This document shows positions 35,281 through 44,630 of a DNA stretch of 64,000 bases, piece by piece. This DNA comes from Bacteroidota bacterium. GTDB lineage: Bacteria > Bacteroidota > Ignavibacteria > UBA10030 > UBA8401. How positions within the stretch are numbered: the stretch's first letter is position 1; each line of letters starts with the position of its first letter. The stretch lies in NCBI GenBank assembly GCA_027622375.1, contig JAQCAB010000007.1, positions 1 through 64,000 on the forward strand. The letters run 5' to 3'. The notes under the pieces are model-generated. The model saw only the letters and a list, made by a program, of their open reading frames with translations, ran no database searches and was not told the origin of the DNA. The position numbers were made by a program, and so were the translations under genes.

Positions 35281-36572
35281 AATAATCCTGTCCTTTTAAA
35301 AATATAATCTACATTTTTTAAACTTTTTTGAATATCAAATGCTTCATCAAGTTCATGATTCACCAATAATTTTGAAACTTCAGGATCATTTTTTAAAACT
35401 TCTTTAAAATCTTTTTTAGTTTCCCAAACTTGCATTGCATTTTTTTGAACAATCTTGTATGCATCTTCACGCCTCAATCCTTTATTTGTTAATGCTAGTA
35501 AAACAGGTTGAGAAAAAATTAATCCATTTGTTAAATTAATATTCCGTTTCATATTTTCGGGATATACAATCAGTTTATCTAAAACATTTGACATATTAAA
35601 CAACATATAATCAATTAAGATACAACTATCTGGGATAACAATTCTTTCAACGCTTGAGTGCGTAATATCTCTTTCGTGCCAAAGCGAAACATTTTCTAGT
35701 GCGGCTTGAGCATTACCTCTCAAAACGCGAGCAAGTCCTGCAATTCTTTCGCAAGTAATTGGATTACGTTTATGTGGCATTGCTGAAGATCCTTTTTGGC
35801 CAGGAGAGAAATATTCTTCAGCTTCTAAAACTTCTGTCCGTTGCAGATGTCGGATTTCGGTTGCAAATTTTTCGAGTGATGAGCCGATAATTGCAAGTGT
35901 TGTCATAAACTCTGCATGCCGATCTCGTTGTAAAACTTGTGTAGAGACAGCTGCAGGTTTTAATCCAAGTTTTTCGCAAACATATTCTTCAACAAAGGGA
36001 TCTAAATGTTCAAATGTCCCAACAGCACCAGAAATTTGCCCGACTGAAATTGTTGAAATTGCATTTTGAAGTCGTAAAATATTTCTTTTAATTTCTTCAT
36101 ACCAAAGTGCAAGTTTTAACCCAAATGTAGTTGGCTCTGCATGAATCCCGTGCGAGCGACCAATCATAATTGTATTTTTAAATTCTTTTGCACGTCGTGC
36201 GAGAATTGATTTTAATTCTTCCAAGTCTTTTAAAATTAATTCTCCAGATTGCTTCATTTGAACTGCCAAGCAAGTATCAAGCACATCACTTGAAGTCATT
36301 CCTAAATGAATAAATCTTGAACTTGGTCCAACATATTCACCCACATTTGTTAAAAATGCGATCACATCATGTTTTACAACTTCTTCAATTTCAAGAATTT
36401 TTTTTACTTCAAATTTTGATTTTGTTTGAATATCAATTAATGCTTCTTTTGGAATTTGCCCGAGCTTGTTTTGCGCTTCACAAGCAAGAACTTCAATTTT
36501 AAGCCAGATAGAAAATTTATTTTCTTCTTCCCAAATATTTCCTATTTCTTTTCTTGTATAACGTGATATCAT
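35277..36572 (-). CDS. purB: Adenylosuccinate lyase
   Basis: 431 residues of the fumarase/aspartase superfamily. It cleaves SAICAR and adenylosuccinate in purine synthesis. Motifs: TSSDVLDTCLAVQM, GRSHGIHAEPTTFG (catalytic His region), ISGAVGTFEHLDP and the signature GSSAMPHKRNPITCE. Length is typical of the short bacterial form. It lies 3 bp after the HtrA gene and overlaps sdaA by 4 bp. Confidence 0.96.
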   Translation of the reverse strand: MISRYTRKEIGNIWEEENKFSIWLKIEVLACEAQNKLGQIPKEALIDIQTKSKFEVKKILEIEEVVKHDVIAFLTNVGEYVGPSSRFIHLGMTSSDVLDTCLAVQMKQSGELILKDLEELKSILARRAKEFKNTIMIGRSHGIHAEPTTFGLKLALWYEEIKRNILRLQNAISTISVGQISGAVGTFEHLDPFVEEYVCEKLGLKPAAVSTQVLQRDRHAEFMTTLAIIGSSLEKFATEIRHLQRTEVLEAEEYFSPGQKGSSAMPHKRNPITCERIAGLARVLRGNAQAALENVSLWHERDITHSSVERIVIPDSCILIDYMLFNMSNVLDKLIVYPENMKRNINLTNGLIFSQPVLLALTNKGLRREDAYKIVQKNAMQVWETKKDFKEVLKNDPEVSKLLVNHELDEAFDIQKSLKNVDYIFKRTGLL

Positions 36573-36575
36573 ATT

Positions 36576-37670
36576 TTATGATTTAGGTTTTTCAATTGTG
36601 AGTGGGATCTTTAAAGTTTTTTTATCACGATAAATTGTTAAAGTAACAACTTCGCCAATTCTTGTATCTCTGAAAATTCCTATTATGCTATTTAAATCTG
36701 AAATTTTCTCATTATTTACATAAGTTATAATATCTCCAACTTGCAATTCTGATTTTGAACCGGGACTATTTTGTTCAACATCGCTAATTATTACACCTTC
36801 ACTTTTTGTAAGTCCAAAATATCTTGCAATTCGAGCGTCAACATTATTTATTTCAAGACCGGTCCAATAACTGTGGATTACTTTTCCGGTTGACTTTAAT
36901 TCATCAATAATTCTTTTAACTTTATTCACGGGGATTGCAAAACCGTAGCCGATATATGCATTGCTAACTCCACCTGTATAAATTAAAGTGTTAATCCCGA
37001 TAACTTCACCAACTCCATTTACAAGTGGTCCACCACTATTGCCGGAATTTATTACAGCATCAGTTTGAATCATTCCGCGATAATTTCGATCTTCAATTGA
37101 AAAGTTCATCCCTTTTGCACTTACAACTCCGACAGTAACTATTGGTTTGTCAATATTTTCAAAAAGTCCAAAAGGATTACCGAATGCAATTACCCATTCA
37201 CCAATTATAACATTTTCTGAATTTCCCAAATTTGCAAAAGGTAATTTAGTTCCTGAAATTTTTAATAAAGCCACATCCGAAAGTTTATCACTCCCAATTA
37301 ATTTAGCTTTATATTTTTCCCCATTCGAAAGTGAAACAGTAATTTCTTTTGCATTACCAGCAACGTGATCATTTGTTACGATATAACCATCTTCCGAAAT
37401 AATTACACCCGAACCGAGTCCTTTAACTTCTTGTCTGTATCGTGGATTTCCAAAAAATTGTCTAAAAAAAGGATCATCTACCATAAATGGATTTGAATAT
37501 TCTCGAACTTCGGTAACATTAATCCCCACAACTGCTGAACTCATTACTTCAACAGTTTTAGTAATTGCATTTTCTCTTGATGTTGAAATGTTATTATTAG
37601 TTTGCGCATTTAAATCAACATAAAACAAGGAGTAAATAATAATTATGTGGTATAGAATTGACTTTTTCAT
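36576..37670 (-). CDS. HtrA/DegP-like periplasmic serine protease with one PDZ domain
   Basis: I set the start at ATG 37670, which gives a signal peptide (KKSILYHIIIIYSLFYVDLNAQ) and 364 residues; an upstream in-frame ATG at 37712 would add 14 residues in front of it. The trypsin-like domain has the triad His102 (NDHVAG), Asp132 (DVALLKI) and Ser212 (NSGNSGGPLV). One PDZ domain follows (about 265-360; GVIISDVEQNSPGSKSELQVGDIITYVN). It would degrade or sense misfolded envelope proteins, resembling DegS-length forms but with a cleavable-looking signal. Confidence 0.92.
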   Translation of the reverse strand: MKKSILYHIIIIYSLFYVDLNAQTNNNISTSRENAITKTVEVMSSAVVGINVTEVREYSNPFMVDDPFFRQFFGNPRYRQEVKGLGSGVIISEDGYIVTNDHVAGNAKEITVSLSNGEKYKAKLIGSDKLSDVALLKISGTKLPFANLGNSENVIIGEWVIAFGNPFGLFENIDKPIVTVGVVSAKGMNFSIEDRNYRGMIQTDAVINSGNSGGPLVNGVGEVIGINTLIYTGGVSNAYIGYGFAIPVNKVKRIIDELKSTGKVIHSYWTGLEINNVDARIARYFGLTKSEGVIISDVEQNSPGSKSELQVGDIITYVNNEKISDLNSIIGIFRDTRIGEVVTLTIYRDKKTLKIPLTIEKPKS

Positions 37671-37712
37671 GTTAGAAAGATCTAAATTAATAAAAGTATT
37701 GGAGTTAACCAA

Positions 37713-37740
37713 TTGGCTAAAAGTAATTTGGTAGTATAAT
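37713..37740 (+). promoter_or_regulatory. Candidate sigma-70-type promoter for the CBS operon
   Basis: TTGGCT (37713-37718), a 16-base spacer and a perfect TATAAT (37735-37740) precede the cystathionine beta-synthase ATG by 38 bp. It lies in the 108-bp divergent gap with the HtrA gene. Confidence 0.5.
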
Positions 37741-37778
37741 ACTTAAATGCTAATTTATGAAAATAAAATAATATAATA

Positions 37779-39164
37779 ATGAAGAAACACTCAAAAATTA
37801 AATTTGCTAAAAATATTTTGGAGACAATTGGCAATACACCACTTGTTCGTCTTAATAAAATCACAAAAGGATTAAAACCAAGAATTTTTGCAAAGGTTGA
37901 ATGTTTTAATCCCGGCGGTTCGGCAAAAGATAGAATTGGTGTATCGATTATTGAGGATGCAGAAAAAAGTGGGAAATTAAAACCGGGAGGAACAATTGTT
38001 GAGTCAACTTCGGGAAATACTGGAATGGGATTAGCGCTAGTTGCGGCAATTAAAGGATATAAAACAATTTTTACAATGCCCGATAAAATGAGTATAGAAA
38101 AAATCAGATTATTGAGAGCATTCGGCGCAGAAGTCATTATTACACCAACTGCTGTTCCGCACGATTCCCCTGAAAGTTATACAGAAGTTGCAAAAAGAAT
38201 TGTAAAAGAAACTCCAAATGCAATTTTGGCAAATCAATATTACAATCCAAAAAATATTGAAGCGCATTATAAAACAACCGGTCCAGAAATTTGGGATCAA
38301 ACAGGTGGACAAATAACACATTTTGTTTGCGGAGTTGGAACTGGTGGCACAATCACAGGAACCGGAAAATATTTAAAAGAAAAAAATAAAAAAATTAAAG
38401 TTATTGGAATAGATCCAAAAGGTTCAATCTTAAAAGAATATTTTGAAACAAAAAATTTTCCTCACGTTCTTAAAACTTACAAAGTTGAAGGAATTGGGCA
38501 AGATTTTTTGCCCGGTACTTTGGATTTTAAATATATTGATCAAATGATTCAATGCGACGATAAAGAATCATTTTTGGCAAGTAGAAGATTAACTCGTGAA
38601 GAAGGAATTTTTGTTGGTGGCTCATCTGGTACTGCAATGGCGGGAACAATAAAACTTTGTCAAAATTTAACTGAAGATGATGTTGTTGTGGTTTTATTAC
38701 CGGATAATGGGGATAGATATTTATCTAAAATTTATAATGACGATTGGATGAGGGAAAATGGATTTTTAATCCCCGAGAGAATAAATTTAAAATATATTAT
38801 TGAAAGTAAATCAACTGTAATTCCACCACTTGTAAGTATTGATGCAAAAGAAAAAATTCGCAAAGCATTTGATATTATTAAACAATATAATATTTCACAA
38901 TTACCTATTTTTTTAGATGGAAAAAATATAGGTACAATTTCAGAAAGCAAAGTTTTATCGAGCATGATGCATCACTCTGTAAGTTTTGAAGATTCAGTTA
39001 AAAAAATAATGGATGCTCCACTATCTGAAGCACATTTTACGGTAGATATTTCTTCGGCAATAAATTTGTTAGCACGAAAAGAAGCAGCAATAATTGTAAA
39101 AGATGATACAAAACCAATTGGAATTGTAACAAGATTTGATATTTTGGAATATCTAAATAAATAA
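37779..39164 (+). CDS. Cystathionine beta-synthase-like PLP enzyme with CBS domain pair
   Basis: 461 residues. The catalytic core (about 1-325) is a cysteine-synthase fold: TIGNTPLVRLNKI, PLP lysine in NPGGSAKDRIG, ESTSGNTGMGLALVAA, and GTGGTITGTGKYLKEK. The C-terminal 110 residues hold two CBS repeats (PLVSIDAKEKIRKAFDIIKQYNISQLPIF and DISSAINLLARKEAAIIV), which mark cystathionine beta-synthase rather than plain cysteine synthase. It would join homocysteine and serine to cystathionine. The next gene can split cystathionine, so the pair forms a reverse transsulfuration route. A role as O-acetylserine sulfhydrylase is possible. Confidence 0.92.
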   Translation: MKKHSKIKFAKNILETIGNTPLVRLNKITKGLKPRIFAKVECFNPGGSAKDRIGVSIIEDAEKSGKLKPGGTIVESTSGNTGMGLALVAAIKGYKTIFTMPDKMSIEKIRLLRAFGAEVIITPTAVPHDSPESYTEVAKRIVKETPNAILANQYYNPKNIEAHYKTTGPEIWDQTGGQITHFVCGVGTGGTITGTGKYLKEKNKKIKVIGIDPKGSILKEYFETKNFPHVLKTYKVEGIGQDFLPGTLDFKYIDQMIQCDDKESFLASRRLTREEGIFVGGSSGTAMAGTIKLCQNLTEDDVVVVLLPDNGDRYLSKIYNDDWMRENGFLIPERINLKYIIESKSTVIPPLVSIDAKEKIRKAFDIIKQYNISQLPIFLDGKNIGTISESKVLSSMMHHSVSFEDSVKKIMDAPLSEAHFTVDISSAINLLARKEAAIIVKDDTKPIGIVTRFDILEYLNK

Positions 39165-39167
39165 AAA

Positions 39168-40316
39168 ATGAAAAAATATAAATTCTCAACAGAAGCAATT
39201 CACGCAGGGCAAATTCCTGATCCAACAACAGGCGCAATTATGACACCTGTTTATTTGACATCAACTTATGTTCAACAAGAACTTGGAAAAAATAAAGGAT
39301 ATGAATACGGAAGAGTATCGAACCCAACAAGAACCGCTCTCGAAAAAAATATTGCGGCACTTGAAAATGGAAAAGAAGGAATGGCTTTCGCTTCCGGAAT
39401 GGCAGCGATTGATGCTGTGTTCCATTTACTACCTGCTGGTAGCCATATAATAATTTCGAACAATACTTATGGCGGAACTTATAGAATTGCAAAAATGATT
39501 TTGGAGAATTATGGTTTGCAGTTTGATTTTATTGATACTTCAAATATTGCCCTTGTAATAAAATCAAGAAAAGAAAATACCAAAATGGTTTATGTTGAAA
39601 CTCCGACAAACCCAACAATGCAATTAACTGATTTAAAAGCAATTGCAGATTTTGCGAAGCGACATAAAATTATTTCGGTAGTTGATAATACTTTTGCATC
39701 TCCATATTTGCAACGACCACTTGATTTGGGAATTGACATTTCGCTCCATAGTGCAACAAAATATTTAAATGGCCATAGTGATATGCTCGGTGGAATGGTT
39801 GTTACAAATAATATTACTTATAGCGAAAAATTAAGATTTCTTCAAAAATCTCTCGGTGGAATTATGGGAGCATTTGACGCTTGGCTTTGTTTAAGAGGTA
39901 CAAAAACTTTAACCGTAAGAATGAAACAACATTGCCAAAATGCGGAAATTATTGCTGAGTGGTTAACAAAACAAAAGAAAATTAAAAAAGTAAATTATCC
40001 CGGATTAAAAAAACATCCACAACATGAAATGGTAAAAAAACAAATGTCTCATGCTGGTGCAATGATTTCATTTGATTTGGGAAGTTTAATTAATGCAAAA
40101 AAATTTTTAAAAAATGTTGAACTTTGCTCACTTGCCGAAAGTTTAGGTGGAGTTGAAACTTTAATTTCGCATCCAGCTACAATGACACATGCAAGCATTC
40201 CAAAAGACGAAAGAATTAAAATTGGTGTAACTGATGGACTTGTAAGACTTTCAGTTGGGATTGAAGATGTTGAAGATATTATAGCAGACTTGCAATTCGC
40301 TCTTAAAAAAGTTTAA
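39168..40316 (+). CDS. Cystathionine gamma-lyase/gamma-synthase family enzyme
   Basis: 382 residues of the Cys/Met metabolism PLP family. Start KYKFSTEAIHAGQIPDPTTGAIMTPVYLTSTY; YEYGRVSNPTRTALE holds PLP phosphate contacts; VDNTFASPYLQRP; and the PLP lysine is in SLHSATKYLNGHSDMLGG (about residue 200). The C-terminal SLGGVETLISHPATMTHASIP is typical. Placed 3 bp after cystathionine beta-synthase, it most likely acts as gamma-lyase, yielding cysteine, 2-oxobutyrate and ammonia, though gamma-synthase activity cannot be excluded. Confidence 0.92.
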   Translation: MKKYKFSTEAIHAGQIPDPTTGAIMTPVYLTSTYVQQELGKNKGYEYGRVSNPTRTALEKNIAALENGKEGMAFASGMAAIDAVFHLLPAGSHIIISNNTYGGTYRIAKMILENYGLQFDFIDTSNIALVIKSRKENTKMVYVETPTNPTMQLTDLKAIADFAKRHKIISVVDNTFASPYLQRPLDLGIDISLHSATKYLNGHSDMLGGMVVTNNITYSEKLRFLQKSLGGIMGAFDAWLCLRGTKTLTVRMKQHCQNAEIIAEWLTKQKKIKKVNYPGLKKHPQHEMVKKQMSHAGAMISFDLGSLINAKKFLKNVELCSLAESLGGVETLISHPATMTHASIPKDERIKIGVTDGLVRLSVGIEDVEDIIADLQFALKKV

Positions 40317-40330
40317 TAATTTTTCGAATT

Positions 40331-40876
40331 TTGAGCCACTCAAAAAAATTAATTCCGGTTAATTCCCAAAAAGATATTTTAGAGGAGTATAAAAATACTC
40401 CAATTGAAAAACTTTTTAAATATCATAATTTAGGAAAGAAATTTACAAAGTATAAAAGCGCACAGCTGCTTGTTGGGATGTGTATGGATAATAGAAAACA
40501 TTTACACATCCCTGATAATTTTTCATTCATAATCAGAACTGGCGGAGCAAACTTGCGATTTAGCCAGTTTGAACTTTCTTTTGCAATTGCAATTGGTGGG
40601 ATTAAATATATTGCTATAATTGGGCATGACAAATGTGGAATGGTGAATTTAAAAGCCAAAAAAAATAAATTTATTTCAGGATTAGTTAAATCTGCCGGAT
40701 TAAAATTAAATGAAGCGCAAAAACATTTTAATCAATTTGTAGATAAATATGAAATTGGAAATGAAGTTGATTTTGTTTTAAGTGAAGTGAAAAGACTTCG
40801 ATTACAATATCCAAAAATTAAAGTTGCACCACTGCTATATTTGGTTGAAAACGGAAGATTGTATTTTATTAAATAA
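40331..40876 (+). CDS. Beta-carbonic-anhydrase-like protein
   Basis: 181 residues, starting at TTG 40331. The zinc-site motifs of beta-carbonic anhydrases are present: CMDNR (Cys ligand with the Asp-Arg dyad, about residues 51-55) and GHDKCGM (His and Cys ligands, about 98-103). The protein is shorter than typical enzymes and its middle section diverges, so activity is likely but not certain. It follows the transsulfuration pair by 14 bp. Hydration of CO2 to bicarbonate in the cytosol is the expected reaction. Confidence 0.78.
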   Translation: MSHSKKLIPVNSQKDILEEYKNTPIEKLFKYHNLGKKFTKYKSAQLLVGMCMDNRKHLHIPDNFSFIIRTGGANLRFSQFELSFAIAIGGIKYIAIIGHDKCGMVNLKAKKNKFISGLVKSAGLKLNEAQKHFNQFVDKYEIGNEVDFVLSEVKRLRLQYPKIKVAPLLYLVENGRLYFIK

Positions 40877-40899
40877 TAATTATAAATTAACGTACTCCT

Positions 40900-41787
40900 A
40901 TGAGAATAATTACATGGAATGTCAAGCGGGCAAACGAAAATAGCGAAGTTTGGGAGTTAATTCAAAATTATAATCCAGATATAGCACTTCTTCAAGAAGT
41001 TGTAGATTTACCAAAAAATAAATTTAAAAATTTTGAAATTGTTTCTAAATATGCAATTAACAAATCTGGCAATCCTCAAATATTTAAAACCGCAATACTC
41101 ATAAAAGGTAAAATTATTAAAGAAATAAATTTTGAATCAGAAAATATTTGGGTAAATAAAGCGCTAAGTTTTTTTAAGGGTAATCTTGTTGCCTATAAAA
41201 TTAAATTGACAAACTTACAATCCTTTAATATTGTATCGATATATAGCCCTGCATGGATTGTTGATATTAATAAAATAAATAGTTTAAATGATTCAAATAT
41301 TAAATTAGAACCAAACAGTACGCCGTTCAAAAAGTTTATGTTTTGGTATAATGATGGCTCTAAATCAAAAATTAATAAAATTATTAAACTTTGGATGACT
41401 GATTTAATTCAGTTTATCTTAGAAAATTATATCACTAAAAATAATAATTGGATTATCGGTGGTGATTATAATAGTTCGGAAACTTTTGATAAAGAATATA
41501 AAAGGCAACATAACATTTACAAGGGTTTTGGCAGTAGTGGTAATAAGCAAATAAGGGAGGATATGTATGAAATGGGATTTAAAGAATGCTTGTTTGAATT
41601 TAATAAAAAACTTGTTCCTACATTTATTAATATTAACAACAAAGTACATGTCCATCAATTAGATCATCTTTATGTATCAAAGAATATTTATGGAAATATT
41701 AAAAATTGTTTTGTAGGAGATAAATCTTTAATATTTCGAAATCATTTAAGTGATCATTTACCAATAATTGCTGATTTTAAAAATTAA
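40900..41787 (+). CDS. Endonuclease/exonuclease/phosphatase family protein
   Basis: 295 residues with the four EEP landmarks: ITWNVKRANE (Asn), ALLQEV (metal-binding Glu), GGDYNSSETF (Asp/Asn) and SDHLPIIADF (Asp-His at the C-terminus), plus DHLYVSKN. No signal peptide is seen, so it is cytosolic. Members cleave DNA, RNA or phosphoesters; the substrate here is unknown. It is the last plus-strand gene of this block, 23 bp after the carbonic-anhydrase-like gene, and faces the phospholipid methyltransferase gene tail to tail. Confidence 0.82.
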   Translation: MRIITWNVKRANENSEVWELIQNYNPDIALLQEVVDLPKNKFKNFEIVSKYAINKSGNPQIFKTAILIKGKIIKEINFESENIWVNKALSFFKGNLVAYKIKLTNLQSFNIVSIYSPAWIVDINKINSLNDSNIKLEPNSTPFKKFMFWYNDGSKSKINKIIKLWMTDLIQFILENYITKNNNWIIGGDYNSSETFDKEYKRQHNIYKGFGSSGNKQIREDMYEMGFKECLFEFNKKLVPTFININNKVHVHQLDHLYVSKNIYGNIKNCFVGDKSLIFRNHLSDHLPIIADFKN

Positions 41788-41811
41788 AAAAGTTATTTAA
41801 ATCACTTTTTT
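41786..41811. terminator. Weak bidirectional terminator-like hairpin
   Basis: AAAAAAGT (41786-41793) and ACTTTTTT (41804-41811) form an 8-bp, mostly A-T stem around a 10-base loop between two convergent genes. Each strand ends in T-rich sequence. Confidence 0.4.
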
Positions 41812-42372
41812 ACAGTGATAAATATATGCGGGAGGGAAATTATTCCAAATTAATTTTGTTCTAGATGTTGTTGGAAAATACTCATCGAGCAAATCTTCAA
41901 CTCTTTGACCGGATTTTATAATTTTACTAATAATATACATGTACATTACAAACTCACCATTTGGTGATAGATTATTTACAACACATTCTAAAATTTCGCG
42001 TTGCTCAGTTTCATTTAACAAAGAAAGTGGAATGCTCGAAATAATTACATCGGCTTTAATTTCTTCATGCATACGAAGATACTTATCTATTGTAGTTGCA
42101 GTATCATTATAAAAATTTTTACCGGGAAATTTTTGATTTAATTCAAAAACTAATTCTGAATTAAGTTCAATTCCAAAATATGTGTTTCGGTTGTTAAGTG
42201 AATTTAATATTTGCGAGGTTACTGCACCTGTTCCCGGTCCAAACTCAACAATAACTTTATTTTTTGAGAAATCTATGTGTTTTACAATTTCTTTTACAAA
42301 TGATTCAGATGATGGGATCAAACTCCCGGTTTGAATCGGGTTTTTTAAAAACTGCCTAAAAAAATTTATCAT
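41797..42372 (-). CDS. Phospholipid N-methyltransferase-like protein (PmtA/KsgA-like fold)
   Basis: 191 residues. The N-terminal FFRQFLKNPIQTGSLIPSS segment followed by SAM motif I VEFGPGTGAVT and GIELNSELV is the pattern of PmtA-type phosphatidylethanolamine N-methyltransferases. The nucleophile-side motif reads DVIISSIPLSLL, and the C-terminal PPAYIYHCKK closes the family pattern. It may methylate a phospholipid head group or another amphipathic substrate at the membrane. It is 3 bp from the export operon above it and is probably co-transcribed with it. Confidence 0.82.
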   Translation of the reverse strand: MINFFRQFLKNPIQTGSLIPSSESFVKEIVKHIDFSKNKVIVEFGPGTGAVTSQILNSLNNRNTYFGIELNSELVFELNQKFPGKNFYNDTATTIDKYLRMHEEIKADVIISSIPLSLLNETEQREILECVVNNLSPNGEFVMYMYIISKIIKSGQRVEDLLDEYFPTTSRTKLIWNNFPPAYIYHCKKVI

Positions 42373-42375
42373 TTG

Positions 42376-43494
42376 TTAATCTAATTTTTTTTTGAACTTC
42401 TTAATACTAAAATACAAAATTAGAATCCCAAGAAAGAATAAAATAATTGCTTCTTTCCATAAAATCGAAAATCCAACTCCTTTTAAAATTATTGCACGAA
42501 TTGATAATAAAAAATGTCTCATTGGGATTATTGATGATAACCATTGAAGTACGCTCGGCATATTTTCAATCGGGAAAGCAAATCCTGATAAATACATCAT
42601 TGGTTGCATAACAAAAAATATTCCAACCATCATTGCCTGTTGTTGAGTTTTTGAAATTGTTGAAACAAGTAAACCAAGTCCCAAAGTTGTCAATAAAAAT
42701 AAAGAAGTAAATCCATAAAGAGTAACTAGCGAGCCTCTTATTTCGATTCCATATCCAAAGCGCATTACTAAAATTGCAATTGTTGTATTTATAAATCCGA
42801 GGATTATAAATGGAAGAAGTTTGCCAATAATTAGTTCGTAAGATTTTAGAGGAGTTACCATTAATTGTTCAATTGTTCCGATTTCTTTTTCTTTTACAAT
42901 TGCGATAGATGAAATTGTTGTAGTTACAATCATTAATATTAAAACTAAAATTCCTGGAACCATATAATTACGGCTTTTTAAAGATGGATTATACCACGCA
43001 CGAACTTCAGAAGTAATTCCTCCTGTTGAACTTATTGTGCTATTTTTTTCTGAAATAATATTTATCGATTGTTTAATAAAAATTTGATTTAAATATCCCA
43101 TTACAATTGCTGTTGTAAATCCTTCGCTTCCATCTAAAATGACCTGAACTTTTGCAGTTTCACCACGCAATAATTTATTACTGAATTCTGTTGGAATTAC
43201 AATTGCAATGTTTGATGAATTGTTATCTAAAAATTTTGGAAGGTCATTATATTTATCAGTTACATTTGTAATTGTAAAATATCCAGAATTTGTAATTAAC
43301 GAAGTCAATTCTCTACTCTCTTTTGATCTGTCAAAATCTGATAATGCAACAGAAATATTTTTTATATCAAGTGACGCAGCAAATCCTAAAAATAGTAATT
43401 GAATTATTGGAGAAACAATTAACAAAGAAAGTAATCTTTTATCTCTTGTGAGTTGAGCGAGTTCCTTTAGAAGTAGAGCAAAAATACGATTCAT
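42376..43494 (-). CDS. ABC-2 type transporter permease (YbhR/YbhS-like)
   Basis: 372 residues: one N-terminal membrane helix, a periplasmic domain of about 140 residues (SVALSDFDRSKESRELTSLI...), then five C-terminal helices with the family motif EKEIGTIEQLMVTPLKSYELIIGKLLPF. It overlaps the paralogous permease gene by 4 bp, so the two probably form a heterodimer. Substrate is unknown; relatives export drugs or other hydrophobic compounds. It is the last gene of the export operon proper. Confidence 0.92.
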   Translation of the reverse strand: MNRIFALLLKELAQLTRDKRLLSLLIVSPIIQLLFLGFAASLDIKNISVALSDFDRSKESRELTSLITNSGYFTITNVTDKYNDLPKFLDNNSSNIAIVIPTEFSNKLLRGETAKVQVILDGSEGFTTAIVMGYLNQIFIKQSINIISEKNSTISSTGGITSEVRAWYNPSLKSRNYMVPGILVLILMIVTTTISSIAIVKEKEIGTIEQLMVTPLKSYELIIGKLLPFIILGFINTTIAILVMRFGYGIEIRGSLVTLYGFTSLFLLTTLGLGLLVSTISKTQQQAMMVGIFFVMQPMMYLSGFAFPIENMPSVLQWLSSIIPMRHFLLSIRAIILKGVGFSILWKEAIILFFLGILILYFSIKKFKKKLD

Positions 43495-44630
43495 GATTGA
43501 ACTTTAATTGCGTTTCTTTTATATCGAATTACACTTATTGTAACTACAATAATGTTGAATAAAATTAAATTCAAAATTTGATTCCAAAAAGATTCTAATC
43601 CAACACCTTTTACTACAATACTTCTCAAAATTATTAAATAATATTTTGCAGGAGTGATGTTTGAAATTATTTGTAAAAAAAATGGCATGCTTCTTATCGG
43701 AAAAATTAAACCTGATAAAATAAAAGTTGGTAAAAGTGAAATTATTGCCCCAATTTGAAAAGCAACTTGTTGAGTTGTTGCAATGGTTGAAACCAAAATA
43801 CCCAAATTTAAAGCTGCCAAAATAAAAAGTATTGTAGAAATAAATAACAAGAAATAAGAACCCTTTACAACCACATCAAACATAAAATATGCGGCTATCA
43901 AAACTAAAATTGAAGATATAAATGAGAGAATTGAATAAGGAATAACTTTTCCAAAGATCATTTCAAATGGTGTTACGGGTGAAATAAGGATTTGCTCAAT
44001 TGTGTTTTTTTCTTTTTCACGAACAATTGAAAGTGCAGTTGCCAAAACTCCTGTTATTGCCAAAATTAAAGCAATCAAACCAGGAACAAAAAATAAAGAA
44101 CTCTTCATTTCGGGATTGTAAAGAACTCTTGAATCTAGTTGAATTGGCAAAACTATTTTTTGATTTCGTTTTTCAAATCCTTCAATAATTATTTTTTGAG
44201 AATATTGTTGTGCAATTCCCTGAATATATCCGATTGTTGTGTTTGCTGCATTTGGTTCCATTCCATCAATTAAAACTTGGATTTTAGTTGGTTGAAAAGT
44301 TGAAAGTAAATTTCCAAATTTTGTGGGAATTACAACAATTCCCCTCACTTCCCCCATTTCAATCGATTCTTGAAATTCTTTTTTTGAATTATATGATTTT
44401 TTAATTACAAAATATCCTGAGGTACTTAAAACAGAAATGAATTCTCTACTTTCTTTAGATTTATCTTCATCATAAATTCCAATTTTAATATTTTTAACAT
44501 CAAAATTAAATGCGTATCCATTTAAAATTAATAACATCATCGGAAAGAAAATTAAAATTGCAATAAATTTATTATCTCTTCTAATTTGCCTGATTTCTTT
44601 TTTAGTTATTGCTAAAATCCGTTTAAGCAT
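43491..44630 (-). CDS. ABC-2 type transporter permease (YbhR/YbhS-like)
   Basis: 380 residues from ATG 44630 (LKRILAITKKEIRQIRRDN); a longer in-frame start at 44675 would run 53 bp into the ATPase gene and is unlikely. Layout matches its partner: N-terminal helix, periplasmic domain, and five helices with EKEKNTIEQILISPVTPFEMIFGKVIPY. Overlap with the ATPase gene is 8 bp. The two permeases share clear sequence similarity and both begin with a Lys/Arg-rich cytoplasmic segment. Confidence 0.92.
   Translation of the reverse strand: MLKRILAITKKEIRQIRRDNKFIAILIFFPMMLLILNGYAFNFDVKNIKIGIYDEDKSKESREFISVLSTSGYFVIKKSYNSKKEFQESIEMGEVRGIVVIPTKFGNLLSTFQPTKIQVLIDGMEPNAANTTIGYIQGIAQQYSQKIIIEGFEKRNQKIVLPIQLDSRVLYNPEMKSSLFFVPGLIALILAITGVLATALSIVREKEKNTIEQILISPVTPFEMIFGKVIPYSILSFISSILVLIAAYFMFDVVVKGSYFLLFISTILFILAALNLGILVSTIATTQQVAFQIGAIISLLPTFILSGLIFPIRSMPFFLQIISNITPAKYYLIILRSIVVKGVGLESFWNQILNLILFNIIVVTISVIRYKRNAIKVQS

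Noticed and set aside
37682-38137. 151-codon minus-strand open frame opposite the start of the cystathionine beta-synthase gene.
   Set aside because: It is antisense to a clear enzyme gene, overlaps the HtrA start region, has no family features, and mirrors the codon pattern of the real gene.
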